Assembly (NCBI RefSeq): GCF_029633865.1
Contig: NC_079222.1
Location: 29,140,166 to 29,204,165 of the forward strand
Source of the DNA: Lampris incognitus
Lineage: Eukaryota; Chordata; Actinopteri; Lampriformes; Lampridae
Length of the DNA stretch: 64,000 nucleotides
Reading direction: 5' to 3'
Shown one piece after another: positions 1-11,162 of this stretch; within the stretch, counting starts at the first letter, position 1; each line of letters opens with the position of its first letter. Below the pieces are notes generated by a model that was not told the DNA's origin, did no database searches, and was given only the letters and a program-made list of their open reading frames with translations. The position numbers and the translations under genes were made by a program.

Positions 1-1139
1 GTTGCATGAAAATGAAAAAATATTTTGTAAGGGGTCTTGCCTGTTCTTATTTTCTATATATGAGTGATTTTTGTCTTTTTATATTATTTCTAAACAGGCA
101 TGACTGTTTACCGTAGCTCGACTCTTGTGCCCAAAGTTAAGGTGTGCTTACATGTACGTCAATATTCAAGTCATTTTTGGGATACTCGAGTATTATGTTA
201 ATGAGTTTGTGCACGTGAACAATAATTACTGTTTACATTAGCTCACTTCAGCTCAAATCCAAGTTTTTAGGAAGTTGTATCTGATTCATTCATGGCATGG
301 GCCAATAGTAAAATATCAAGGTATGTGAACATATTAGCCTGCCTGAAGATTTTTTCTTTTTTTCAGTCTGTTTAAGATCAGTCACAATGGATTTGCTCAA
401 GATAATTTATTTATTGATAATAATGAATGTGATAAGAGAATTGTGTGTTTGTGTGTCTGTGGGCATGATCAGAATGTGTGTACGTGTGCAATAAGGTGTG
501 CTGTGGACATGCAGAATAAATTGCTAACTTTGGTGTCAGTGATGAAATGTTTGCTGCACTGCTTTGTCATTTTCACTTTTTTTGAGCAACCGGTAGCTGA
601 AAAGTGGGTTTTGGGTGCAGTCAAAGTAATTTACTACGTCATCCAGGATGTTGAGGAAGCCCCAGTAGAACTACTGTTATGACAGACAATGTTTAAATGG
701 CCAATGGCATTGGACACATGTAATTAATCCCTCTGTCTTCATTTGCAGCCATGGCTCTTTGGAAAACACAATGTAACATTTTGCCTGCTCTGTATTAAAA
801 TATAAATATTAGTAAAATTCTATTTGCCAAATGCTGTCATTTCAAACTTGTAATTCCGAATTTCAAAATGTTGTTTACATGAGTACCCATTCCAGTAGTA
901 TATATAATGGTAATGGTTATTATGAGTTTGTGGAGACAGTGTCAATTTTAAAATGGATTTTTCTAGTAAATTGTGTATCCTTGATCGTGAAGATGACCGT
1001 GCTATAACTGTAAACAAGTAAATACCTTAGCTTTAGCTTTAGCACCTTTTTAAAATAAGGGGTCAAAAACTCCTCCCACATATCCAGCATAAGTCTACAT
1101 GTATTTATATTTTGGTTAATAATAATAATTGTCTGGTTA
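1..1139. other. No gene recognised (intergenic, AT-rich)
   Basis: I see no exon, RNA gene or recognisable mobile element in this stretch. The short open frames here have no familiar motif and no convincing splice context. It is AT-rich sequence, typical of a fish intergenic region. Confidence 0.5.
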
Positions 1140-1149
1140 ATAATAATAA

Positions 1150-1385
1150 TTATAATAATAACCAGAACCAACAAGGGAGAGCCAACCGTGTCCCAGGCAA
1201 CATCAACATCCATGCAGTCGAGAAGATCGCCCGCCTCGGAAGAGCCCACATATTACGACGGGTACTGTCAATCAAGTGACATCTGCCCTATAGTGCCTCA
1301 GGTCCATAGTTTGGACCCGGCTCTACTAGATGTAAAACAGGAAACACGAAAGAAATAATAATAATAATAATAATGATAATAATTA
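1150..1385 (+). mobile_element. 3' end of a LINE with an AAT-repeat tail
   Basis: The + strand around 1195-1270 reads as a short decayed coding end containing VEKIARLGRAHILRRVLS. This resembles the C-terminal AKILRRTLK stretch of the R2/R4-like element seen at 15192-15975. About 90 bases after the coding end come AAT repeats (about 1354-1385). A C-terminal fragment followed by a simple-repeat tail fits a 5'-truncated non-LTR retrotransposon, possibly of the microsatellite-tailed R4/Dong group. The family assignment is inference from one short motif. Confidence 0.4.
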
Positions 1386-1389
1386 CATG

Positions 1390-1950
1390 TATATGGTGTT
1401 TTTTCTAGACACCCGAAGTGTTTCACGTTGAAGGGGGTAACTCACTTCAACCACCACCAATGTGTAGCACCACCTGGGTGTTGCACGGCAGCCATTTTGC
1501 ACCAGAACACTCACCACACATCAGCTTGAGGTGGAGAGGGAGGAATCATAGAGCCAATTACGTGGGGGGGGGTGATTAGGTGGCCAGGTGGAGAGAGCCG
1601 GGTTGGGAATTTTGCCAGGACACCGGGGAACCCCCTACTTTTTGTGATAAGTGCCATGGGACCTTTAATGACCACAGTGAGTCAGGACCTCGGTTTAACG
1701 TCTCATCCAAAGGACGGCATCTCCTGCAGCACAGTGCCCCCCTCACTGCACTGGGGCATTGGGATTTGATGTATTGTTGTTTTTATTAGGACCAGAGGGA
1801 AGACTGACCCCTACTGGCCCACCAACACCACTTTCGGCAGCAACTCATTTTTGCGGGTGGTCTCCCATTCAAGTATTAGCCAAGCCCACACCTGCTTAGC
1901 TTCCGTCATTTGGCAGAGCCAGGGTACATGTGGATATGGCTGCTGGGTTA
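1390..1950 (-). mobile_element. 5S rRNA-derived SINE (SINE3-like), reverse orientation
   Basis: Read on the - strand, the head (about 1950 down to 1840) follows the vertebrate 5S rRNA gene. It has GGAAGCTAAGCAGG, then GGCTAATACTTGAATGGGAG, which correspond to the internal promoter (box A to box C) of 5S genes, preceded by a diverged first half. The remaining 450 bases are an unrelated body. This is the architecture of SINE3, the 5S-derived SINE class described in zebrafish. Substitutions and the fused body show that it is not a working 5S gene. Confidence 0.7.
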
Positions 1951-2029
1951 GAGTTTTTTTTTTATTACAGAATTGACTGTAGTTGACAGGTAATTAGAGT
2001 CTTTAGTTGGACTTTATAAATCAAATTCC

Positions 2030-3382
2030 CAACACAGGAATCTTCGGTTCGAAACCCCGTGTTACCTCCAGCTTGGTCGGACGTCCCTACAGACACAATT
2101 GGCCGTGTCTGCGGGTGGGAAGCCGTATGTGGGTATGTCTCCTTGTCGCTGCACTAGCGCCTCCTCTGGTCGGTCGGGGCGCCTGTTCAGGGGGGAGGTG
2201 GAACTGGGGTGGAATAGCGTGATCGTCCCACGTGCTACGTCCCCCTGGTGAAACTCCTCACTACTACTACTACTACTACTTTCGGCTGCTCCCGTTAGGG
2301 GTCGCCACAGCGGATCATCCGTTTCCATTTCTTCCTGTCTTCTGCGTCTTCCTCTGTCACATCAGCCACCTGCATGTCTTCCCTCACCACATCCATAAAC
2401 CTCCTCTTTGGCCTTCCTCTTCTCCTCTTCCCTGGCAGCTCCATATTCAGCATCCTTCTCCCAATATACTCAGCATCTCTCCTCCACACATGTCCAAGCC
2501 ATCTCAATCTTGCCTCTCTTGCTTTGTCTCCAAACCGTCCAACCTGAGCGGTCCCTCTAATAAACTCGTTCCTAATCCTGTCCTTCTTCGTTACTCCCAG
2601 TGAAAATCTTAGCATCTTCAACTCTGCCACCTCCAGCTCCGCCTCCTGTCTTTTCGTCAGTGCCACTGTCTCCAAACCATATAACATAGCTGGTCTCACA
2701 ACCATCTTGTAAACTTTCCCTTTAACTCTTGCTGGTACCCTTCTGTCGCAAATCACTCCTGACACACTTCTCCACCCACTCCAACCTGCCTGCACTCTCT
2801 TTTTCACCTCTCTACTGCACTCCCCGTTACTTTGGACAGTTGACCCCAAGTATTTAAACTCAGATGCCTTTGTCACCTCCACTCCTTGCATCCTGACCAT
2901 TCCACTGTCCTCTCTCTCATTCACGCATAGGTATTCCGTCTTGCTCCTACTGACTTTCATTCCTCTTCTCTCTAGTGCATACCTCCACCTCTCCAGGCTC
3001 TCCTCGACCTGCACCCTACTCTCGCTACAGATCACAATGTCATCCGCGAACATCATCGTCCATGGAGACTCCTGCCTGATCTTGTCCGTCAACCTGTCCA
3101 TCACCATTGCAAACAAGAAAGGGCTAAGAGCCGATCCTTGATGTAATCCCACCTCCCACCTGTAATCCCACATCCCACCTGTAATCCCACCTGGTGAAAC
3201 TCCTCACTGTCGGGTGAAAAGAAATGGCTGGCGACTCCACATGTATCGGAGGAGACACGTGGTAGTCTGCAGCCCCCCCCCTCCCCCGGATCGGCAGAGG
3301 GGGTGGAGCAGCGACCGGGTTAGCTCGAAAGAGTGGGGTAATTGGCCAGGTACAATTGGGGAGAAAAAAAAGGGGGGGTAAA

Positions 3383-3406
<24 letters not shown>
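2030..3406 (+). mobile_element. SINE-A copy 1, split by an RTE LINE
   Basis: This is a tRNA-derived SINE of the family called SINE-A here (about 430-455 bp, many copies in the window). The box-B-like GGTTCGAAACC at about 2046 marks the tRNA-related head, which has lost its 5' part. The body stops at about 2262, where an RTE LINE is inserted, and resumes at 3190, ending in the family's tail (AATTGGGGAGAAAAA) and an AATC repeat. The outer flanks share AATCAAATTCC (2019-2029 and 3407-3417), which I read as the target-site duplication of the SINE. Confidence 0.8.
2263..3189 (-). mobile_element. 5'-truncated RTE-type LINE with open reverse transcriptase frame
   Basis: The - strand has one uninterrupted frame of about 290 codons (3173 to 2295). 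It holds the reverse transcriptase palm (GSALSPFLFAMVMDRL, catalytic FADD) and continues through the C-terminal region (LRWLGHVWRRDAEYIGRR) to the element's end. The 3' end is a TAGT-type microsatellite, usual for RTE elements of the fish Expander type. The copy is 5'-truncated and lies inside a SINE. It is flanked by a 19-bp direct repeat, cctggtgaaactcctcact, at 2244-2262 and 3190-3208. The open frame suggests a recent insertion. A short duplicated motif (cccacctgtaatcccac) sits at the 5' junction. Confidence 0.88.
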
Positions 3407-3413
<7 letters not shown>

Positions 3414-3417
3414 TTCC

Positions 3418-4250
3418 ACACCAGCTATTATGTATTATGTATGTGTTATGTTTGGAAAAACAGGTGTATTGTGCACAGACCAGGCAGAGGCAGAGTAATC
3501 CCACCAACCTGCTGACTCACAGTCTCTGTGTCCACTCCTTCAGTACCTGGCCCGATCCATAACAGGAAGCGATGCTCCAAATGGCTTCTGACATTACATT
3601 GCAGAAAAGTGGCTCCAAAATGAAGAAATCCTCTGCTGTTTGTGCAGAGAGCTGCAACAGGACCAAGAGGTGGACACTGCAGCACACCAGCTGCAGCACC
3701 TAAAACAAAAATACACATGACATTTTCCTAAGCTTCCAATTCCGCCAGTGATTATTAAGAATATGAGATTATCTCATGAATACTCACCAAATGTTTGGCT
3801 GCAGAGAAACCCTCCAAATACGGCCCTTTTTACTGGAATTGTCAATTGTATATGCTCCATTGAAAAGATGACCCTCTGTCTACAGAAGGACAAAGGGGGG
3901 GGGAATGCTGGAGAAATTGGGGTTATTACTTAAAGGAAACTGTTGTTGATTAGTTTTCTTGTGCTCTCTTCTTTCTCATTAGGCAACAAATCCCTGTGTA
4001 GTGACCTGTACCTGTACATCTGTCTTTGGTGTTTGATGGTAACAAGCAAGACCTCTTGTTCTGTACTTTATTTGTTTGTATTTGAAATTTGAAACGCTGT
4101 TAAAAAAAATTAAAAAATAATACTCACCACTGAGCCCTACCTGGATCTCTGACACACGTTATTTTAAATACCCGTTGTTATTCATAGCCCTGGGAAAGGT
4201 GCGTTTATATGCTGCGGCCATGTACAGCATGAACCGTATGGACAGCCACA
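3418..4250. other. No gene recognised
   Basis: I see no coding exon or known repeat here. Short open frames lack motifs and splice signals that would join them to a neighbour. Confidence 0.4.
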
Positions 4251-4254
4251 AACA

Positions 4255-5130
4255 ATGCTTTTGCGGCTGAAGGAGAGCTTTTCTCTCTGTCTCGTTCGGC
4301 CCTCCCTGACCCGGGAACAGGGTCTGATCCTTAGATGGTACCAATTCACTCTTTCGACACTCGGTGTTTTATGGACAGGGGCTCAGCACTGTTTGAAGAA
4401 GATAGTGGGTGTGCTTGAGCCGGCTATAGCTCACATACAGACAGGTGACATATTAAAGGAGAAACCTGGATGTTTGACCCCTAGAGTGAGGGGGTCCGGG
4501 GGCTGTTATGCTGGATGGGGGGGTTTCCTGTCACCTTAGATAGAAGGGTCCCTGCGGATCAATACAAAGTTATTCTGAGTGATCCCCTTTATCCTATGAC
4601 GAAGCATTTCTATCCTGATGGGAGTGGTCTCTTCCAGGCCCACGATGCCCCCGTCCGCAGGGCACGGGGGGGGGGGCCCCCTGGGTGGCTTGATGAGGAG
4701 GAAAATGATGCAAAATCACATGCTATGGCCTTCACGGTCAGCAGATCTCAACCCAGTTGAACACCTGTGGGAGATGTTGGACCGACGTCTTAGACAGCGC
4801 GCTCCACCGCCATCATGGAAACACCAAATGAGGGAACATTTTTTGGGAGAATGGTGCCCATCCCTCCAGCAGAGTTCAGAGACTTGTAGAAGATATGACA
4901 AGGAGCGTTCAAGCTGTTCTGGAGGCCCGGCACCTTTCTAAGACTCTCTATGTTGGTTTTTCTTTATAATCTGTTTGCAGGGCTTGCAGCTGGAGGGACC
5001 TTTTCTCTCGTTGAGCCCTCCCTGACCCCCGGAATAGACTTTGACACTTATAAATTGTACAAATTCACTCTTTTAACACAAGGTGTTTTAGGGGCAGGGG
5101 CTCAGCATTGTTTGAAGAGGGTAGTGCAGT
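4255..5130 (+). mobile_element. Decayed Tc1/mariner transposon fragment between direct repeats
   Basis: The + strand between about 4490 and 4935 reads, with a frameshift, as the C-terminal DDE catalytic domain of a Tc1-like transposase: a ...KHFYPDGSGLFQ...DAPVRRARG block, then [21 protein letters not shown], then a ...RGGPTPF-like terminus. The N-terminal DNA-binding part is missing. Two related direct segments of roughly 120 bases lie on either side, at about 4290-4410 and 4995-5120 (both contain ccctccctgac and ggggctcagca). No inverted terminal repeats were identified. Confidence 0.65.
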
Positions 5131-5399
5131 CTGGGAGGGCTTACCAAGGCATCCTTCATATGGTTTTCTGTGGTATGAACATAAAAACGTACGTTTTAAA
5201 GCCATTATCTGTTCATGCAAATGGTTTTGAATATGTGACGATGTTTTTACGAAATACTACTCTTTTGTTCACCAACACTTCATTAAACTCCAAACTTGCC
5301 GAAATGCTCATGGTGGTATTCTTTCAGGGGACACCACCATCTAGTGGTGCTTACAGGTAGTGCAGAGCTGAGCTACTGTGGTTTGAACTGTCTTCAGCA

Positions 5400-6190
5400 A
5401 GGCATTTGCTTGCCACTTCCGGAGCTGCCGGATTTTTTTTCATTTTTATTTATTTATTTATTTATTTATTGCTAATTAAATTTGCGAAGTAAAATTTGAA
5501 TTAAATGCTCTGTAATTATATTTAAAAGTCTAGAAATGTTGACAAACCCTCTACAATGGAGTGGAGATGTGTGTATACTAGGAAGAAGACCACCTTGGTC
5601 GTGTTTGGCCCTGCAGTGGGAGCAATGAGAAACCCTGTGCTAGCATTTCATTTTAAGTCACTTAGAAAGAAACTTCCTGGTGGGTAATTACATAATCGTG
5701 TGTGTGTGTGAGTGCGTGTGCGCGCGCGCGCGCGCAACGGTGGGAATCAGAGGTGAAGAGGGAGTCAGTAATTCTACTGCATTTGCCATGTTTGACAATC
5801 TTTAAATGAGATGGATGTTGTCCTCGTTACTGTTGAGTTTATAATAAAAAACATATCTCCGTCTAACCCGGAGAGGGTTGCATGACTACAGCCAGCAAAA
5901 GTTCCTAAAGGGAATCTATTATCTGGTGTGTGAGTGTTTGTGTGCGTTGATGGGGCCAGTAATTCTACTGTTTGCCAAGTTGCATAATCCTTGAGATGGA
6001 TTTTATACTTTCTTCTAAATAAATTCCCCAAAAATGTTGATTTGGTAAACACCAGTAACACACAGGGAGTGGATCTGTCATCTGCTCACCATACCAATGT
6101 CATGTGATGAACCAGTTGGCCATCTGTGTTAAGTCACAGCTTGGCTTTGTTTATCTACTCCAGCTCCGAAGGTACACTTTGCCAATATAG
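5400..6190. other. No gene recognised; short simple repeats
   Basis: This stretch holds a TTTA run (about 5445-5470) and a short GT/CG-rich alternating tract (about 5700-5735), but no exon or element that I recognise. Confidence 0.4.
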
Positions 6191-6198
6191 TTCTTAAA

Positions 6199-6632
<434 letters not shown>

Positions 6633-6980
6633 ATGACTGTCCATCTGACTGTATTTGCTAAATATTTTCTGAGGTCCAGACTGCCGATTCCTCCTCTCTC
6701 ATCATACACCTTATAGCATCAAGGGAGAGGAGATGTTACTGATGCATAGTTTCTTGTGGAGGGGAAATCAGCAAAAAGGAAATGCCAGAGGAAACAGATC
6801 TTTCTAATTAGGCTCAAATCAATAAATAAACCCAGCAGACTACTTTGTATCTTCTAACTGATGTTTTTATCACTGTGGGAAATGCTGAGTAATATCATAT
6901 CCAGGCACTCCAGCCATTTACTTTTTCTCATATAACACACTTTTAACAAAAGCTAACCAACGATTCAGTACTTGGCAGAT

Positions 6981-8236
6981 ACACTTTATATGGACAAAAG
7001 TATTGGGACACCTGACCATTACACCTACAGGAGCTTTTATGACATCTCATTCTAAATCCATAGGCATTAATATGGAGTTGGTCCCCCCTTTTGCAGCTAT
7101 AACATCTTCCACTCTTCTGGCGAGGCTTTCCACAAGATTTTGGAGTGTGTCTGTGGGAATTTTTGCCCATTCATCCAGAACAGCGTTTGTGAGGTCAGGC
7201 ACTGATGTTGGATGAGAGGACCTGGCTCACAATCTCCGTTCCAGCTCATCCCAAAGGTGTGCAATGGGATTGAGGTCAGGACTCTGTGCGGGCCAGTCAA
7301 GTTCTTCCTCACCAAACTCACCCAATTATGTCTTAATGGACCTTGCTTTGTGCACTGGGGCACAGTCATGCTGGAACAGAAAAGGGCCCTCCCCAAACTG
7401 TTCCCACAAAGGTGGAAGCATAGAATTGTCCAACATGTCTTGGTATGCTGAAACAATAAGATTGCCCTTCACTGGAACTAAGGGGCCTAGTCCAACCCCT
7501 GAAAAACAACCCCATACCATCATCCCTCCTCCACCAAACTTTACAGTTGGCACAATGCAGTCAGGCAGGTAACGTTCTCCTGGCATCCGCCAAACCCAGA
7601 CTCGTCCATCAGACTGCCAGACAGAGAAGCATGATTCATCACTCCGCAGAACATGTTTCCACTGCTCTAGAGTCCAGTGGCAGCATGCTTTACACCACTA
7701 CATCATACGCTTGGCATTGTGCTTGGTGATGTAAGGCTTGCATGCAGCTGCTCGGCCATGGAAACCCATTCCATGAAGCTCCCGGCGCAGTTTTCGTGCT
7801 GATGTTAGTAATTCCTGAGGAAGTTTGGGACTCTGCAGTTCTTGAGTCAACAGAGAGTTGGCAACTTTTACACACTATGCGCCTCAGCACTGGTTGACCC
7901 CGCTGGGTGACTTCACGTGGTCAGCCACTTCATGGCTGAGTTGCTGTTGTTCCTAAACGCTTCCAGTTTTCAATAACACCACTTACAGTTGACCGTGGAA
8001 TATCTAGCAGGGAAGACATTTCACGAATTGACTTATTGCAAAGGTGGCATCCTATGACAGTACCACACAAGAATTCACTGAGCTCTTCAGAATGACCACT
8101 TCTTTCCCAAATGTCTGTAAATGCGCACTGCATGGCTAGCTGCTTGATTTTATACACCTGTGGCAATGGGTCGGACTGAAACATCTGATTTCAATGATTA
8201 AGTGGTCTGTCCCAATACTTTTGTCCATATAGTGTA
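6981..8236 (-). mobile_element. Near full-length, inactive Tc1/mariner transposon
   Basis: Terminal inverted repeats bound the element: TATGGACAAAAGTATTGGGA at about 6990 and its complement ending at about 8231, next to TA. The length of 1.25 kb is normal for the group. The - strand codes for a broken transposase. The N-terminal helix-turn-helix part is at about 8184-7930 (SSLLDIPRSTVSGVIENWKR). The DDE domain follows at about 7586-7330 ([29 protein letters not shown]) and continues in other frames to about 7000. Several frameshifts and stops separate the blocks, so it is dead. Confidence 0.9.
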
Positions 8237-8722
8237 TATTTGTATGTCCCTCTACAGACAAAACCAGATTGACGTGCTCTTTAGAAAAGCCAGCTGTGTT
8301 GTAGGGCTGACCCAATAAAGTCTAGTGGTGGTATCAGCAGAAGCGTTGTCCAAAATCATCTCCATCTTGGACAATACTTTTTCGATCTCTGTAGGCAGCT
8401 GGTGCAGCTGTTTTTGACTTTAACTCTGTGGTTTTACTTCCTCGGCCTTCTACCAGCCTTACTGCAGCTCAGTGGTTTCTGCCATAATAACCCCAGCCTC
8501 AGCCAGTGAGGAAGGAGTCGCTGACCTTCGGTTCCCGATTTGTCACATGCTTTTGACTAATTGGTACATCAGAGTTGTATCTGTGGACATCGAACATAAA
8601 TATATATTTAAGTATTTTTTTATACAAGCCCATACATATTTCTGTAATGCAGGATGTTTCACTGGTAATTTCAATACCAACAATTACCTGCCAGGCCTTT
8701 TTTTAATCTTATTTTACTGTGC

Positions 8723-8870
8723 ACACTACCGGTCAAAAGATTTTGAACACCCCCATTTTTTCAGTTTTTAATTGAAATGTAAGCAGTTCAAGTCCAGTGA
8801 ATAACCTGAAATGGTACAAAGGTAAGCGATAAACTGCCAGAGGTTAAAAAAGCGTTTAAGTTAATGAAAC
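8723..8870 (+). mobile_element. Tc1-like terminal fragment
   Basis: The segment begins CACTACCGGTCAAAAGATTT and continues into GAACACCCCCATTTTTTCAG, which resembles the outer end of fish Tc1-like transposons. No transposase or opposite terminus follows, because an RTE copy starts at about 8876. Confidence 0.45.
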
Positions 8871-8875
8871 TTGAA

Positions 8876-9176
8876 GTACTACTACTACTACTACTACTAC
8901 TAATGATAATAATAATAATAATAATAATACTTTCAGCTGCTCCTGTTAGGAGTCACCACAGCGGATCATCCGTTTCCATGTCTTCAGCTCTTCTGCATCT
9001 TCCTCTGTTACACCTGCCACCTGCATGTCCTCCCTCAGCACATCCATAAACCTCCTCTTTGGCCTTCCTCTTTTCCTCTTCCCTGGCAGCTCCATATTCA
9101 GCATCCTTCTCCCAATAAACCCAGCATCTCTCCTCCACACATATCCAAACCATCTCAATCTTGCCCCTCTTGCTTG
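8876..9176 (-). mobile_element. 5'-truncated RTE LINE copy 2
   Basis: This carries the same 3' end as the copy at 2263-3189, on the - strand. A TAC/TAA simple-repeat tail (8876-8930) is followed by about 245 bases that read as the C-terminal RTE region (ELPGKRKRGRPKRRFMDV). The copy stops at about 9176 and lacks the catalytic palm. Confidence 0.85.
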
Positions 9177-9239
9177 GATATGACACTACTGCTAGAATAT
9201 TAACTAAAAAAAGTTTGACCATATCATGCCGATTCTAGC

Positions 9240-9910
9240 CTCCTTTCCCTGTCTCCTTGTTCATGCTAGATCTGACTTTAACGTCCTACTTTTAACCCAT
9301 AAAATACTTAATGGGCTTATCGTCTCCTCCACCCTTACACTCAGCACCGGCTGCCCACAGGGCTGTGTTTGGGGCCTCATCCTCTACACCGTCTACCACT
9401 CATGACTGTGCCCCCACCCATCCCACCAACACCATCATCAAGTTTGCGGACGACACGACTGTGGTTGGACTTATCTAAGGAGGAGATGAGAGCCTACAGG
9501 ACTGACAAGGACTGACAGCATGGTGTTCAGAAAAGAATCTCATCCTGAACTCCTCAAAAACAGAAGAACTCATGATAGACTTTGGAAGAACAGTGCAGGC
9601 CCCAATCCACTATACATCAACTGGGACTGTGTGAAAAGGGTCCCTGTTTTCAGGTTCCTGGGTACTCATGACTTAAGATCTCTCCTGGACTACCAACACC
9701 ACCGCAGTAGTCAAGAAGGCACAACAGCAACTCCACTTCCTAAGCATCCTCAGGAAAACCGCTGCTCCATCGAGAGTGTGCCGGCTTACTGTATCTCTGC
9801 AAGGTATGCCAGCTTCTCAGCAGCAGGAAGGAGAGCCCCTCGGAGGGTCATCAGCACCAGCCAGAATATCACCGGCTGCTCACTGCCCTCTATGGAGGAA
9901 TTAGTACATT
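9240..9910 (+). mobile_element. Degenerate non-LTR reverse transcriptase fragment
   Basis: Across shifting frames the + strand shows remnants of a LINE reverse transcriptase: a phrase like FADDTTVVG near 9440-9470 in broken form, then NPLYINWDCVKRVPVFRFLG at about 9600-9660, then pieces of the 'thumb' and C-terminus. The order matches the better-preserved copies at 54967-56148 and 61822-62951. Frameshifts are frequent, so this is an old copy. Confidence 0.6.
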
Positions 9911-9998
9911 ACATTACATCACAGTGATGTAGCTGGTGCTTTTATCCAGTTGCACTCGATTAGATTCCTTTGGAAGATGTCTGCATACCAACTGCACC

Positions 9999-10139
<141 letters not shown>

Positions 10140-10140
10140 A

Positions 10141-10300
10141 TATATATAGCGTTTTTCTTCCGAAACCGTCAATGGTGTTGAGTGCTCGACTAATGAGGAG
10201 CGGATTATCAACCTGGATACAGGAAAAAAGATTTTAATGCATAGCAGTACAGGCCCGATGCATTAAAATATGTTTTCCTGTATCCGTGTTGATATATATA
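10141..10300 (+). repeat. Unnamed repeat 'M1' between microsatellites
   Basis: This starts at the end of the GT array with TATATAGCGTTTTTCTTC and CGAAACCGTCAATG and ends in a TA array. A related copy lies in inverse orientation at 16165-16250, also between simple repeats. The right part contains an inverted repeat: ATACAGGAAAA...TTTTAATGCAT and its complement flank a loop of about 15 bases (AGCAGTACAGGCCCG). I do not recognise the family. Confidence 0.6.
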
Positions 10301-10471
10301 TATATATAAAATTTAGTTTACTCTACTTTGAACACTTTTCTATTTTTAATTGCTGTTCGTTATGTGTGATTTCCCCATCAGAATTGCTGCTCAATTCTGT
10401 TGTACTGGTTGTGCAATGACAAAAAAGGAACTCTATTCTATTCTATTCTATTCTATTCTATTCTATTCTAT
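10300..10471 (+). mobile_element. LINE 3' end with a TATTC-repeat tail
   Basis: The phrase GTTGTGCAATGACAAAAAAG followed by GAACTCTATTC repeats resembles the 3' UTR end and simple-repeat tail of fish L2-like LINEs. No coding part is attached. The pentanucleotide array runs about 10437-10471. Confidence 0.5.
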
Positions 10472-10479
10472 TAGATGTT

Positions 10480-11160
10480 TGACTCCAGGGTGACGCTAAC
10501 CCAAAGCTTAGCAGCTCATCAAAATACTCATGTGGGACAACAGCAGTAAATATGTTTGAAACATGTAATATAGCAACAGCGCCTCTGTGTGGAGGAAACA
10601 TGTAATTTGTATTCTTTCTTTTTCTTCTTTTTTTTTTACCTCAGACAATACACAAGCACAACAACCCTGTCCTAGAGCTGGGATGTAGCGCTCTGTATTT
10701 GCCAGCTGAATCACATCGATACAAATGACCACTATAAAATGTTAGGATAGCACTAACTTTCATTTTCCACATAACAGTTACCTGCCTTGGGCATCACTTA
10801 TCAGTGTGTAAGTATAGATGTGTATATTTCTTCCCATACATGGGTCCTGTCTAGACACTCTCTCCAGATTTACAAGACACTGAGGGGAACAGATTTAATC
10901 CATGTTCCTGAAGGTGTTGGTGAACACTGTGAAGCACGTGCAGTTGAAATTCTGTCTGTCCACAAAGTGACATATCATCTGGCAGACAGAAAACAAGTGA
11001 AATATGGACTCGTAAGTGTAGTGCCTAATTTAATTTCACGATTCAAAGTCACAAAATCTGACTTGATCTTAATCATGAAACAAAATCATTTTAAGAATAA
11101 TTTGTGAACATTAATGTATTTGTTTTTTAGCCGAGATCTCAATCGTTCAGTTGGTCCTAG
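10480..11160. other. No gene recognised
   Basis: A + strand open frame at 10787-11107 (106 codons) has no recognised domain and no supporting context. I see no other feature. Confidence 0.35.
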
Positions 11161-11162
11161 TC

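Noticed and set aside
1835-1950. Possible functional 5S rRNA gene
   Set aside because: Many substitutions, missing ends, and fusion to a SINE body.
10141-10230. Hammerhead ribozyme in repeat M1 (CGAAAC and CTAATGAG present)
   Set aside because: The order and stems needed for the fold could not be made; the second copy does not preserve the motif.
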